From NCBI GenBank assembly GCA_914767715.1, contig OU612071.1:4278001-4342000 (forward strand): DNA of 64,000 nucleotides, given 5' to 3'. Below are positions 34,501 through 46,367 of this stretch, in pieces. Each line of letters opens with the position of its first letter. The first letter of the stretch is position 1. Origin of the DNA: Membranipora membranacea (lineage: Eukaryota; Bryozoa; Gymnolaemata; Cheilostomatida; Membraniporidae). A program made the translations under genes and the position numbers. The notes beneath the pieces are model-generated. The model had not been told where the DNA came from. It searched no databases and worked only from the letters and a program-made list of their open reading frames with translations.

Positions 34501-37236
34501 GTGACACACTTTTCGAATACTTTAAGACAAATGGCTTCAACCTAGACTTAAATTTACATGTCAAGCAAAGAATGAAAAATACTGCAAACAATTTATTAAT
34601 CAGATGAATGCCATATTTTAAATTCCTGCTACAATACCTCAAATAATTATATGTCGATTATAAAGGAACAAATTGTTTCAGGTTCATCCCCGAAAGTAAC
34701 AATGTTTTACACAGTGTCAATATGACAATCTAATAACAGCACCTTGTAATTCACATAAGTTGTAACAACGTACATGAAATAATTGCCAAAAATAAAAACT
34801 TCATCTTCAAATATATATAGATGTAATAGATAAACTGAATTCCCTCTTTGTTGCATGACAGATTGCGTTGAAGTTTGATTTATCACCACTGCCAGGACCT
34901 AGTGACTGGAATGTTTCAAGTTGATAAAAGTTACACTATAAATTGTAGAGACTTTCTAGCCCTGGTTTAGATTGACAGGACATAGGACAGGAAAAATAAG
35001 TTTAAACTCAAAAGATAAACAAACTTTGCCTTTGGTGTCTAAGTTTTCCTAAATATTCAATGAAAATATGTAACTCATTTTCATCCGGTCGCAACCAGCA
35101 TGTCAAAATAGACAAAAAGATATCTGAAATTTTACTGGACCCCTAAATGATTTGTTTTGTTACCCCTTTTTTTTTCTGTATAGGCAAATGAAGTCATTTC
35201 TAGGCACCAAAATATCAAAATATTGAAGTATTCAGATGACATGACTTTTAAACCACACCGAATCCACCGTTTAACAACCTTTTCAATTTCAAACATGATA
35301 TTGAAGCTATTGTATACAATTGAATTTTAACAATATCAGAGTTGTTAGTTCAGATTCAGACAAAGTTTGGAATTACTGTTATAAGAGAGGAAGACCTAAT
35401 TTTGATAGTTCCATAAGCAGAACCACAAGGTATTGCAATACTTTTATTCCCAAAAGCATTCGATTTTTAAACTTTTCAGCAAAATAGTTTTGCTTCATAT
35501 TTGCTAGTTGTAACAAATGAAGATTTTCTTATTAGCAATCCTCTGCAAGAATCTTAACCATTCAAATAACTGATATGGTAACAGAATTTGTGGAGTTCAC
35601 CATTCAGGACTGTATAGACTATTCCAAAATCTAGCACAGAAACATTGCCAGCAGTTGAATGTATGAATTTTTGGGTGATTTTTGCAGTGGCACTGCTAGT
35701 TCAACACTGTTGGATACAATAACGATCAGTAAAAGAAATTTATCTATTTCACAAACAGAATTGTATTCAAATTGAAGTTGACTCACCGTAGACACTTTGT
35801 TCAGCTTTCTGTTTGTATCTGCTCAGTAAACGCTTACTTGCCCTTATTTTCGGCTCGGGGGATATGTGATAAAGCACATCTAGCTGTTGGTTTGGTGACA
35901 AATGGTTGAGAAATTTTTTTAAAAGATTGACATCTCCTTCCTGTAACGCGTTGTTCAAAGATGTTATTCCACAAATACCGCTGAACACAGGAAGTGTTAA
36001 CTGCTGCTCTGGTGTCAGGTAATGCAATATACTGTTTAAAATATCTCCACTTGTAAGGTCCAATGCCAACTGTAATGTAGTTTGGCAATCACCATCTTTG
36101 AATGTGATAGCTTGAAGCCTATTCTGTGGGGTCAGGTTATCCAACAGAGCCCTCACCTTGGATGCGTGTTCATTTCGAGCTGCCCAGTGGAGTGCTGTAA
36201 AGAAAACAGACTCTCGTTGTGTGATGAGTTGGTTTATCTCTCTCGGTTCTAGATATAGAAGAATAGCTGTTACAGTTTCCCAGCATTCAGATTTTACTGC
36301 ATGCTGGATAACAGTCACACCATCACCATCACAGACTGAGATAAACTTCTGCCTTTTGGAGGGTTGCAAGTGAAACAAAAGAGCATTAATCACTAAGGCA
36401 TGTCCGTTCCTAGATGCTAAATGAAGCGCTGTACTGCCAGTTTTATGCTTTTCAGTTATGAAGCGATCTTTTTCTACCTGCCTAAGATTCAGAAGAAGAG
36501 CTGTTACAGTATCATGGTGGCCGTAGCTTGCTGCTAGCTGAACAGCAGACATCCCATTATCATCCCTTAGTGTGATAACTTTGAGCCGAGCAAGGGGTTG
36601 CAGCTTGTCCAAGAAAGCCTTTACTATGTCCGTTTGTCCTTGTTTTGATGCCAAGTGTAGAACATTCGAGTCTGACACAAATTTAGTGGATATAATAATA
36701 TGCATTATCTGATGTCCTATATTGCGTCTGGTCAGAAAATTGTTTATACTGGTTTCATCTCTCTGCTGTACCAATTGCTTTAAATCATTTAGATTCGCTA
36801 GGTGGGAACTTTCATCTGGAGTAAGAAATACTGTTTCAGCTGTCTCAACAGCTGTCTTGCCATCCTTATCTTTTGCAGTTAAAAGCACTAGCTTCTGATC
36901 AAGTGAGAGACAATCCAGTATTGCCCTTGCAGAGGCTGAGTGGCCATAGAAGGCCGCCTCATGTAGGGGTGTATATTCATCACCTATCAGCAGTTCCAGT
37001 CTCTCTGTTTGGTGTACAGATCTTAGGATTGTCTCGATAAATTCTGATTGATCATCTCTGCTTACTGCACATCTGAGTGGTTTTGATGAATTATAGTCCT
37101 TCTTCAGTATCTCAATCTTCTGCTCATCAGGTGTCCTGGCCAGTATAGTGGTAAGCTCATCTATATCTGGGGGCACTGCCGCTGAATAACTGCTGCAATA
37201 CTTTGTCATCACATCCTCGAGACATCTTTTTGACAT
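31581..37236 (-). CDS. Ankyrin-like repeat protein with coiled coil and repetitive Ser/Gln-rich tail
   Basis: Function unknown; probably a scaffold. Exon 1 (37236-35787) begins MSKRCLEDVMTKYC and holds ankyrin-like repeats, best seen at residues ~190-460, each starting LHLAS/LQLA..GH and spaced 39 residues apart instead of 33; the extra residues follow a pattern L.P..R...IT..D. A donor GTGAGT follows codon 483. Candidate exon 2 (34012-33804) continues in phase with a short coiled coil (IVGQRSVIKEMEVTIKDQAH). Candidate exon 3 (33528-33493) has 12 codons. The last exon (33224 or nearby, to 31581) gives ~547 Ser/Gln/Asn-rich residues with four 60-residue tandem repeats containing ETLRLSNEYLARSDDQQPAQ. 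Exon 1 to exon 2 joins cleanly; the link to the last exon is less certain because its acceptor is weak, so these may be two genes. No membrane span or catalytic motif was found. The 1.8-kb intron 34013-35786 shows nothing else. Confidence 0.65.
31623..32342 (-). repeat. Four-copy 180-bp coding tandem repeat
   Basis: Unit length exactly 180 bp (for example GGCTTCAAGCGACATGC recurs at 31631, 31811 and 31991, and with changes at 32171), coding 60 residues per unit in the tail of the ankyrin-associated protein. Units 2 and 3 differ at very few bases, so the array is young or homogenised. Confidence 0.92.
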
Positions 37237-38420
37237 GTTTACTATGTTTCGTTTTCCTGTTCAAATAAAAAGGCATTACTTTGATGGTGTTACAGCGGGA
37301 TAAGATAATAAAATTAGGAGCCGTTTCCATAAGTCAAGAACAATATCAAATCTGATAAAAATGGAAAATATGAGTCCAAAATTGGACAAAACTCTATAGC
37401 TTTAAGTTTTGTCTATCCATTTGATGTTGCTTTATCTGTAACTAAAGTTACAATTTAGGGAGCCTTCACAAGCTTCGTCGATGAGAGGATCAAAGCTTGA
37501 ATGTTGCTTTTTTTAAAATCGGATGTCAATTCTCTTTTATCTTTTCTAAATAAAGATTTCACAAGCTCTTTGCCCTTTCCTACGCCTCAAGTCTCTCTTG
37601 AAATGGACCGGGTTGGGTTTTAGTTAGCTGACGTTTATTTCTTATTTTATAAAACAAAAGGTTGCCTTATGTTCTGAAGGGAAAGTCATCTGAATCGCAC
37701 TTTTCAAATAAAATTGGAAAATATCAACAGATTGGAACGTGATATGCAAGGGCAGGATGTGTCACCTGTCTATGCACTTTGCAAGATTCGCCTGGGTTTT
37801 GCCTCTAATATTTACTTCATATAGCCTAAGGGCTCAATATATTATGACCTTGACCTTTCGTCAATGTCATGAATAACTGCCCTTATTCAAGATGAAAGGA
37901 ATTCCTCACTATTCATCACTACGTAGCAGTGAAAATCTCTGCTCATGGGTATTGTACAAACATGACACTGATAATTCTAGGCATGTTTGCAATATAGTAG
38001 GTGGCGGGCATGAAAAAGGATGTTGTATTTGGAGTTATCTAAACAATAGTCGTAATCGGACAACTCTTTGTTTTATTTACAAGTCCTTTTTGTAGGGTAG
38101 TGTGACCCTGACACATTCCTTTTTATGCTGTATCATGTTAGCAGAATGTAATGTCTCTCTGAAATTAAAACCAAAATCGGTCTAATTGATGCATAACTAT
38201 AAACCATCAATACATAACACACAAATAATGTAACAAAACTCAAAAGACATTGCAATTTTAGAAGATATCTTTAGTACTGGTATTTAAAGGAGCAGACAAC
38301 TTCAGCAAAAACCTGCACTGTGCTCAGACTTTGCCCCTGGGGGCTGTTGGACAGTTGGCAAAATCTGTGGGGCTCAGACCAGACAACGATTATTGATGAT
38401 CCATGGAAACCATGCTAATT
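37237..38420. other. Upstream region of ankyrin gene, intergenic
   Basis: Holds the presumed promoter of the minus-strand ankyrin gene. No TATA box was recognised. A frame at 37892-38095 (+) has no similarity that I know. Confidence 0.35.
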
Positions 38421-39790
38421 CCATAGTCTTAATAATAAACCTACACAGAACATTGTAATATAGCTGAAGTGAGGCAATTAATTATGGTGACGCGACATCA
38501 CTGGAGGGTGTAGAAACAGTGATTTTTACTCATAGCTATCAATGATTTACCGTTCCCAGGTCGGGTGAAATAATGATAACTCAACTGGCTTCAATCGGAA
38601 TTTAAGTTTGAAAATTGCAATAGATTCAACAGCATCTGGTGATAGTCTGTTTAGCTACATAACTCAAATATTATCAAAAGAGCAAGCTATTTAAAATGGT
38701 GAATAGACTTAAAGCTATAATTCTTTTTGCAATTTCAGTCCTGATTAAATGCTTGTATCTCAAACAATTTTGTTGGAATTTCAAGTTTGAAAAATACAAT
38801 AGATTCAGCAGCTTCTGGTGATCATTTTGATAGTCTGTTTAGCTTCGTAGCTCAGATATTATCAAACGAGCAAGCTATTGAAAACGGTGCATAGACTCAA
38901 AGCTATGATTTTTTTTGCAGTTTCAGCCCTGATTTTGAATTTGAAAATTTCAATAAGTTCAGTAGCTTATGGAGATCATTTTCATGGTCTCTTCTGCCTT
39001 GTAGCTCAAGTATAAACTCGGATTTCAGGACTTTCTCCTTTGCTACCCCTTTCTAGTCAGCCAACAATTGTGTCATTGTATAATGGTTTTCAATTGCTTG
39101 CTTTTTCGGTTATACCAACGAAGAAAGTTCTAAACTCCCTGCTTATACTTGAGCTACAAAGCTAAACAGACCTTCAAAATCATCTTCACAAGGTACTGAA
39201 TCTATTGAAACTTCCAAACTCAAAATTCCATCAAAATTGATAAGGAAATAAACTTTAAATCAGGGCTGAAACTGCAGAAAAAGTTATACCATTGAGTCTA
39301 TGTACTGATTTCAATAGCTTGCTCTTTTGATCATATTTGAGCTACAAAGCTGAACAGACTATCAAATGATCACCAGAAACTGTTCAATCTATTGTAATAT
39401 TCAAACTCAAAATTCCAACAAAATTGTTTGAGAAAATAAGCATTTAATCAGGACTGAAATTGCAAAAAGAATTATAGCTTTAAGTCTATGCACCGTTTTA
39501 AATAGCTTGCCCTTTTGATAATATTTGAGCTATGGAGCTAAACAGACTATCAAAGTGATCGCCAGAAGCTGCTGAATCTATTGCAATTTTCAAATTTAAA
39601 CTCCGATTGAAGCCAGTTGAGTTATCGACATTTAACTCGAGCTGGGACCGGTAAATCAATGATAGCTATGAGTAAAAATCATTGTTTCTACGCCCTCCAG
39701 TGACGTCACGTCACCATAATTAAGTGCCTCACTGCCTCAATGCTAATGCTCCATACAGTGGCCTGTCTAGGTTTATTTTTAAGTCCATGG
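38421..39790. mobile_element. 1.37-kb foldback element
   Basis: A long inverted repeat. Left part CCATAGTCTTAATAATAAACC mirrors right part GGTTTATTTTTAAGTCCATGG; GATTTTTACTCATAGCTATC mirrors GATAGCTATGAGTAAAAATC. The inner arms are built of at least three copies of a ~150-bp unit containing AGTCTGTTTAGCT, TATTATCAAA and GAGCAAGCTATT, first direct then inverted. No protein. A 410-bp relative is in the ADAM intron at 11688-12098. Confidence 0.75.
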
Positions 39791-40265
39791 GTAATTCTCA
39801 TACATAGTTGAGAGCGACTGTCTTCCAAATGAGTATCTTGTCATGTAACATTGTTTTTTGAGCGAGGAAAACTTTTGAGAAATTGTCATTGGTCATTTTT
39901 GATTATCTCTTGGCTCATGACAATCACCCAATATAGTTGTCAATTTTCACTGTGAACGTGTATGTGTCACCTTTGCCTTATAGGCAAAAGTAAGGAGGCG
40001 GATTTTTTCCGTGGGAATGTAAAATTGTAAAATGTAAAACTCTGTCATGATAACAATCACAAAGATAAAATTTCTGCGGCAAGATACAGGGCAAGATCAA
40101 TCTAAGTCACCGAGCAACCGGAGAGTAAACGGTACATTCAATACTCATAGTACACAGATATGCTTTGTGTACCCTGAACTAATGCCCTCTTATCTAATGA
40201 ACTGGTTTCCATAGAAGGATCTACCCCTTGTTTGAAACAAGATCATTGACAGAATGTTATTTTGA
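39791..40265. other. Intergenic, no gene seen
   Basis: No paired ends or coding pattern recognised. Confidence 0.3.
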
Positions 40266-40469
40266 ATGTATAAGTGTTCTTACCCTGCTGTAGACACACA
40301 GACTCAGATGGCGATTGATGAAATGTGCCAGTGTGTTTTACATTGCCCTTGTAAATTTAAGAGGATGTTGCTAGGTGATGAATCCAAACAGTACTACTCT
40401 CAATTGCCTTCAACAATCAACAATTTGAACCTCATGAAACTTTGTGAGGCGGAACCCAAATGGTACTGA
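40266..40469 (+). CDS. Candidate Cys-containing terminal exon, unknown
   Basis: A frame ending TGA at 40467, read from about 40274, contains a CQCVLHCPCKFKRML cluster and ends LCEAEPKWY. It is followed by AATAAA at 40539-40544, as in a last exon. No family was recognised, no upstream exon was found and the ATG shown may not be the true start. A chance frame is also possible. Confidence 0.2.
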   Translation: MYKCSYPAVDTQTQMAIDEMCQCVLHCPCKFKRMLLGDESKQYYSQLPSTINNLNLMKLCEAEPKWY

Positions 40470-40538
40470 CATTACATTTTCTATTTGTATAGAGCTATCG
40501 TTAAAACATAGTCATGCTATTGAGTAAACTTTGTAAAA

Positions 40539-40544
40539 ATAAAT
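40539..40544 (+). terminator. Possible polyadenylation signal
   Basis: AATAAA ~70 bases after the stop of the candidate exon at 40266-40469. Confidence 0.25.
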
Positions 40545-40789
40545 GCATGGAAATTTCCTCTTTGTAATTGAGAATGCACAGCCATAGGCTATTGCAGCTA
40601 AACCAACATCTCGATGTGAATATTGAATATTTTGCTATTGATAAAAATATGGAGCATTACGATACAATGATGTAATAATATGTCTGGGGATTTAGTTAAT
40701 GTTGCTTAGACAAATATTACAATCAATAATCGAAACTTAATCCCATAAAACATGACACAATCTACAGCTAATAGGTTTGACTTGGTGTA

Positions 40790-41050
40790 GTATTGTAAAC
40801 TGTCCTCCCCCCCCCCCCCGAGCGAAAACAACCCCGGACACTTTAAAAAATTATAAACTGTCCCGAGACACTTCACAATAGCGACAGTCCTATTGTTAAC
40901 TGCACCTCCCTATTGTAAAGTGTCCCATCTATTGCAGACTGTCCATTTCAACTATTTATGATCATTCTAAATGGGTCAGATCATCTAACATGAGCATAGA
41001 ATGATGTTCAGGCTGCCACTATGATGGCTCAAGCTGTACCATGGGAGGGC
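40790..41050. repeat. Inverted relative of the 20.3-kb repeat block
   Basis: Contains TATTGTAAACTGTCC, a run of about 14 C residues, GCGAAAACAACCCCGG and ATTGTAAAGTGTCCC, the complement of elements at 20385-20565. The right flank CATTCTAAATGGGTCAGATC matches the flank at 20330-20350 in inverse, and GCCACTATGATGGC with GTACCATGG matches 19396-19430. A member of one transposon family. Confidence 0.65.
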
Positions 41051-43223
41051 GGTGCGCCTCTTTTTCATAAAAATACCTGCTAGATCTTGTTTTCTCAGCA
41101 ACATTTGGTTGAAAAATAAGATGCATTGTTGAGCTAAAAGTTTTGAAAAATTGTTGCAGATTTTTAATTTTACCTTTTAAGAAAACTTCACTCATTCTGC
41201 TTCAAAAACTTGTTTCTGTACCCCTACGCTACCTTATGGTGGACCCCTGATTGCAAACCAGTAGTTGTGCTCATTATAAAGCAAAGATTTGTACTTGCTA
41301 CGGTACTAGAGTGCGGTGATCAGCATTAGACCAAAGTCATTACTCAAATAGTATGAAACCTGATGATATCTTGTATACGAAATTTCTGATGATAACACAT
41401 GTCATGTAACAGGTGGGAAAGGCAAGCCAACAACGTGAATCAAATATGTGTGCCATCGAATTCACAATTCTGAATGTTGATAAGAATATATTTTTATCCG
41501 TGAATAGGATCCTTGCATTTTGCGTTTGTATAGGTTCACATTCCATGTGCTTTTTTTAATGTGCATGTGCATAAGCATTCATTGATACTCCATTCAAATG
41601 CTAGTTTTTTAAATGCGTGGATAAGTATGATTTGCCTATGCATCGACTGATTTGGCTTGTTGTCCTGAGTGATTGTAGCATAATATGACATTACAGAGGC
41701 TTTGAACGGTAAAATTGGCTCATAGACACCAATGTGAGTCATGACTGTTGTTGTTAAATTTGTATCTGTGACAAAATACAGTCTCTCACAAGAGATCATG
41801 CTGCCACATCAACTAACCACCACCCTCTCTCCAGTGAAAAAACTTGGCGTAATAACAAATAACCATGAGGATTTGTATGATTTACCAAATCAGTGCTCAG
41901 AAAAAAAGATCAGCTCTGATCAGGCAAGGCTAGTTCCAGGTACATTCATCAAGTACAGCATCGGAATAACCATCATAAAAAAAACATGATTTTGGATTTC
42001 TAGCGACATACGAGGAGGCAGAAATTGTTATTGGAGTGCTCGTTGAATTCTTGCATCGATCGATTGAGACCATGAAAAGTTACTTTCACTTAGCTGAACT
42101 ACGATTTTGCAATCACTAAAATAGATCTTTTGAATCTCTGTTCTCAGATTTCAAATTTTGAAGATAACTCTTTCTTCCAAATCATGTGATAGACGCATTG
42201 CCTATTGTATATTTATGGGTGCACATTTCTTGTGCTCATTAGCACATTTATAGCCTCATGCGATACCGAAGGGTTTTATTTCACAAGAATGACTTTCCTA
42301 CACAGTGACTAATTTTGATTATTGGCTATGGGCGGTGATAGCATTATGTGCCACGCTTGTAACATGTTTGCCTGCCTCCTCTTATCTAAAAAATAAATCG
42401 ATGTGCCCCAGTTCCCCTGTAACACAAAGTATATCCACCACCATTTTAAAAAATATTCACACAAATTCCTGGTGTGTAAACTTTTAACTCTATTCTGACA
42501 TGGCAATTAGAACATTGAGTGATTCTCCTTTTGTTCAGAGGTGTAAAGATATAATCTTGTATCAGTGTAAACAATGATCAAATATCACATAGGCAGCAGA
42601 GCGCTCAAATGCTTAATTGCTAAATAGGTTATGTCATTCATCATGACAAATAAGCTTCTAAGCTAAGTTAAGCTAACTAAGGTCTTTTTAATCATACCAT
42701 CTAAAATTTCACTATGTCGTTTCAGATCCCTAATTCTAAAATTAGATATCTTGCAATCTTGCAATCTTTGCAGGATATTATATGTATAATTTATGTATCA
42801 AGTGTGGTTATTTGCTTGTTGACAGATCTCAGCCAACGGGGTGACATTCATGAAAACAATAAATTCTGCCGATTTGAGTGGGTTGCAGTTGATGAAAACA
42901 AATTTTTGTGCAGTGATGGACTCAGATCAAGGTTGCATCAACTCCTAAAAATGCTCTCATTTATTTGAAATTCCTGTATATCATATCGTGTATCGTATGA
43001 AAATTGTTTTCTTTGGATATCAAAAATACTGTGAAGTCACTGGAGCAAATCTTTTGAATACAAATTTCAATTTGTTGATGCAAAACTTTGATTGTCTCTA
43101 TATTATAAACCTAATTGTATAAGCTCACATTCCAGGTCTTACTAGTGCATTGTAAGTGGTCTCCCGGAGTGTTGAATAATATATGTTATGTCATGTCATG
43201 TTATGATTTTCTACTCCCTACAG
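41051..43223. other. Intergenic, no gene confirmed
   Basis: AT-rich. Short frames (41340-41546, 41741-41989, 42305-42487, 42714-42968) overlap frames on the other strand or lack any pattern. Confidence 0.3.
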
Positions 43224-45233
43224 ATGAGACTGGAGTGATCTAGGACCTGTCATCAACCTACGCATCTAGGTGAGTCTCAGAAATTTAAGTTTTTTCATGA
43301 TACTTCAGATTTTAGAATATAATCTCAACAACACTATTTATTACCGAGTGCATACTTCCTGGTCACTCATCACAGAATGAAGCAACAATGATGATTGTTT
43401 GGTAATAACATGATCTATATTGTATTGAAATGAAAAATTTGAATTGATTTATGTTCACTGAATTTTGGGTGCAATTACTGTGTTGTCTTTGATAGCATCA
43501 GTGGAACACGAGACATACACATCTGATCAAATTAAATCCTGCTCACTAATTTGGATGCCAACAATGATAATAAATTATGCAGAGTGAACGACAGAGACAG
43601 AGGAAATATGGCCTGTTCTTTGTCCAACAGCATGATGTAACTTTGATGACAGCACATTTCTCATTACCATAATACATGATCCATTGAATATAAAGCAGTT
43701 GGGAGTGAGAGTGTTGTGTTTTGTTTGATTAAACGATAATTTATTGTATCATACCAATGATGTTCACCTTTTCCAATAGAAAAATTTTCAAATCTTTGGG
43801 GGTTTTAAAGCTGATTGCTCTCGACACTAGTGACAGAGACCATGAAATATTCATCGGAACTTGACAACAAAACAGACAGAAGTTGAATCAAAAGGGAAAC
43901 CGAATACCAAAATTAATTCCAAACTAAGTTCCATAAGTATTAAATTGTGCAGATTCTTGATCAAATAGAACTTTTATCCGATTACAAGCGGTTCTCAAGA
44001 TCAGTCAAACTTGACCTCTTTTCTTCATCATGTATGGGCTAAGAATTCACTTAATGGAGAGAGGATTACTCTGAACACGAGTGCAAATACACGCTCAGAA
44101 TTAAATAGGAGTATGGATGGCGGAATCGATAATAATTCCGAGTAATCTACCAAATGGGGAGTAGAAGCTTATATAAATATTGCTACGGATTTCAAAATTT
44201 TCTGATTTGAATTTTTGTCACTTCATCGGAACCCATGGCAGCTGAAATATTCAGTTTCAAGTCTATCCATCAACCTCATATCGCAAATATGATACGTCAT
44301 ATTGGCAGTCATATCTGTATAAAAGTATGTGATATCAGTTCACAGTGTCAGTGCCTGGATCATAAACTTTGAGAAATAAATTGAATGTAGAGCATAATCA
44401 TGGCTGTCTCTTCGGAACAACAATGACTATATTATCGGCGATAATACTTATAGACTGCTCCAATTGCCCTCATAAATTCCACGAAGTTATCAACTGTCCT
44501 CATATTACAGGTGCCAATGTAACTCATTTTATTCAATTTCAAGTTCAGATATCGTCGCAAATTTCTTGCTCATTCTGGTTTGATGAATCTGAACGATTTA
44601 AACAATCCATTGTAAATGCTCAATCAGATCAGATGAAATCTAGCCCATGACATTGGAATCGTTGGGTGCATAAAGGGAGATATTTCTCAAAAATGAAATG
44701 TGTCGGTTTCAGGTATTTGATTACGTGATTCATGAAATGTTTATAGAATGACAAACAAGGATTTATATTCTTTTGATATTTTGTGTAAGGATCCAATTTA
44801 ACATTCTCACATTCGATTTCAACAGGAAAGATGTTCTAAAGTGTGTCTTAAATCAAGTATGATACAAGCTGCCTCCCCCACTGAGCAGCTGGGAAAAGGC
44901 GGGGGACTCACCAGTAAAATGGGAGCAGCGCAGGTACATTGACCGAACACAGTACAGACTCAAACTATTTGCTATTCTTATTCTCTTACAGTATGCATGT
45001 TAGGTATCCGCACAAGCTGTGGTGACATAGCTTGTCAACACAGGCCGTCGGGTTGGGGGTCAAGAGTCTGTGGGCTCAGACTTACCCAGAAGTAACACAA
45101 ATATTATTTTTGTAAAGCGTTGTATACAGTCAATTACATTGGACAAATTATTAAACTTTGGACGTGTTTCTCATTTCACATTATATTTAAATGGATATTT
45201 ATAGGCCTATTGGTTTGTTACGTATTGAATAAA
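43224..45233 (+). CDS. Candidate short spliced gene (28-residue frame)
   Basis: Three exon-like pieces on the plus strand: 43224-43269 (CTACAG acceptor, GTGAGT donor, noncoding), 44826-44933 (TTCAACAG acceptor, GTACAT donor), and from 44992 (TTCTCTTACAG acceptor) to AATAAA at 45228-45233. Spliced, an ATG at 44859 opens a 28-residue frame (MIQAASPTEQLGKGGGLTSK at its start) that ends with TAG at 45001-45003. The splice signals are good, but such a short product without known relatives may equally be a noncoding RNA or part of an untranslated leader. It runs towards CEP350. Confidence 0.3.
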
Positions 45234-46367
45234 AAAGAGCTACACAAACTACACTTCTCAAGTTGTGAATATACATGAGATTAACACATTTCACAAAAAA
45301 CTGCATTCAAATAAATAAAAGTTTCACATCAATACACAACCCATACTGCTACTTGGATATAAAAAAAGACTCAAACTGCAAACACGAGATTATAGACAGC
45401 GATTGACAGGATTTTTAGTTCACCCTGCAATTATTTGAAACTTACATGTGAAACTAATATTGCTGTGGATTTCATAATTTAGTCAAGTTGAAACACATAT
45501 TAGAAAAAAAATAGTTGGCAGGGCAAGGAATTTATACAAGGAAAACTGTTGGATCATAACGTCGTGACTTTGTGCCAAAACTTGTTACGTTGTCATGCAT
45601 GACAGACTGATGTATACCTCACTTTGTTTCTGCTTACTTATTGCCATTAGGATCAATTGCAAAATCCTTTATGAGAAAAAAATACCCAAATGATATACTG
45701 GGACACAAAATTATTATGTTTGTTCAATGGATAGTCTAACACATGCATTGGAGAATTACAGATAATTTACAAAAATGTAGAAAATGGAAGCACTGAGAAT
45801 GGTGTCAAGGTCGGACGGATATGTTATGTGATTCATCAGGTCTGATTGGTCGGGTGAGGCTACAACTCTGTGGTTTGTCGCTGAAGAAAGAATAAGAATA
45901 GTTACAAGAACAACGGACATAGTTTTGACTCATTGCCTTTTCATCTTTGAAATGGCAGACAGTTTATCACTCACACAATGATATTATTTTGGGAGAGGGG
46001 AGAGGGGCTACTTGCATAACTGATCAGATTATGCAAGACCCAACATTGTGTATTATTTTGAACTATGTCTAGATATTCAGGACAATATTAACTACACTAT
46101 GAAGATCAGCTATTCCTGCTTTCGGAATCGCTCCCCAAGTCTTATGTCTTATAAGTGGCTAATCAGTGGCAGGGAATAACTCTGAATGGACCAAAATGTA
46201 TCGAGCATGAACTAGGCATACTAGACTTTTAGGAATATAGCGATTCAAGGTTGAGCCCTCTTCAACGCAAAAACTTCAACCACATCCTAAGAGTAAAATA
46301 AAAAGCGATACGAGGCTGAGATGCCTTCAGTCCAAAAAATCTCAACCATTTCCTGGGAAAAAATATG
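45234..46367. other. Spacer between convergent transcripts
   Basis: Should contain the CEP350 3' untranslated region on the minus strand. No clear minus-strand AATAAA close to the stop was found. Confidence 0.35.
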
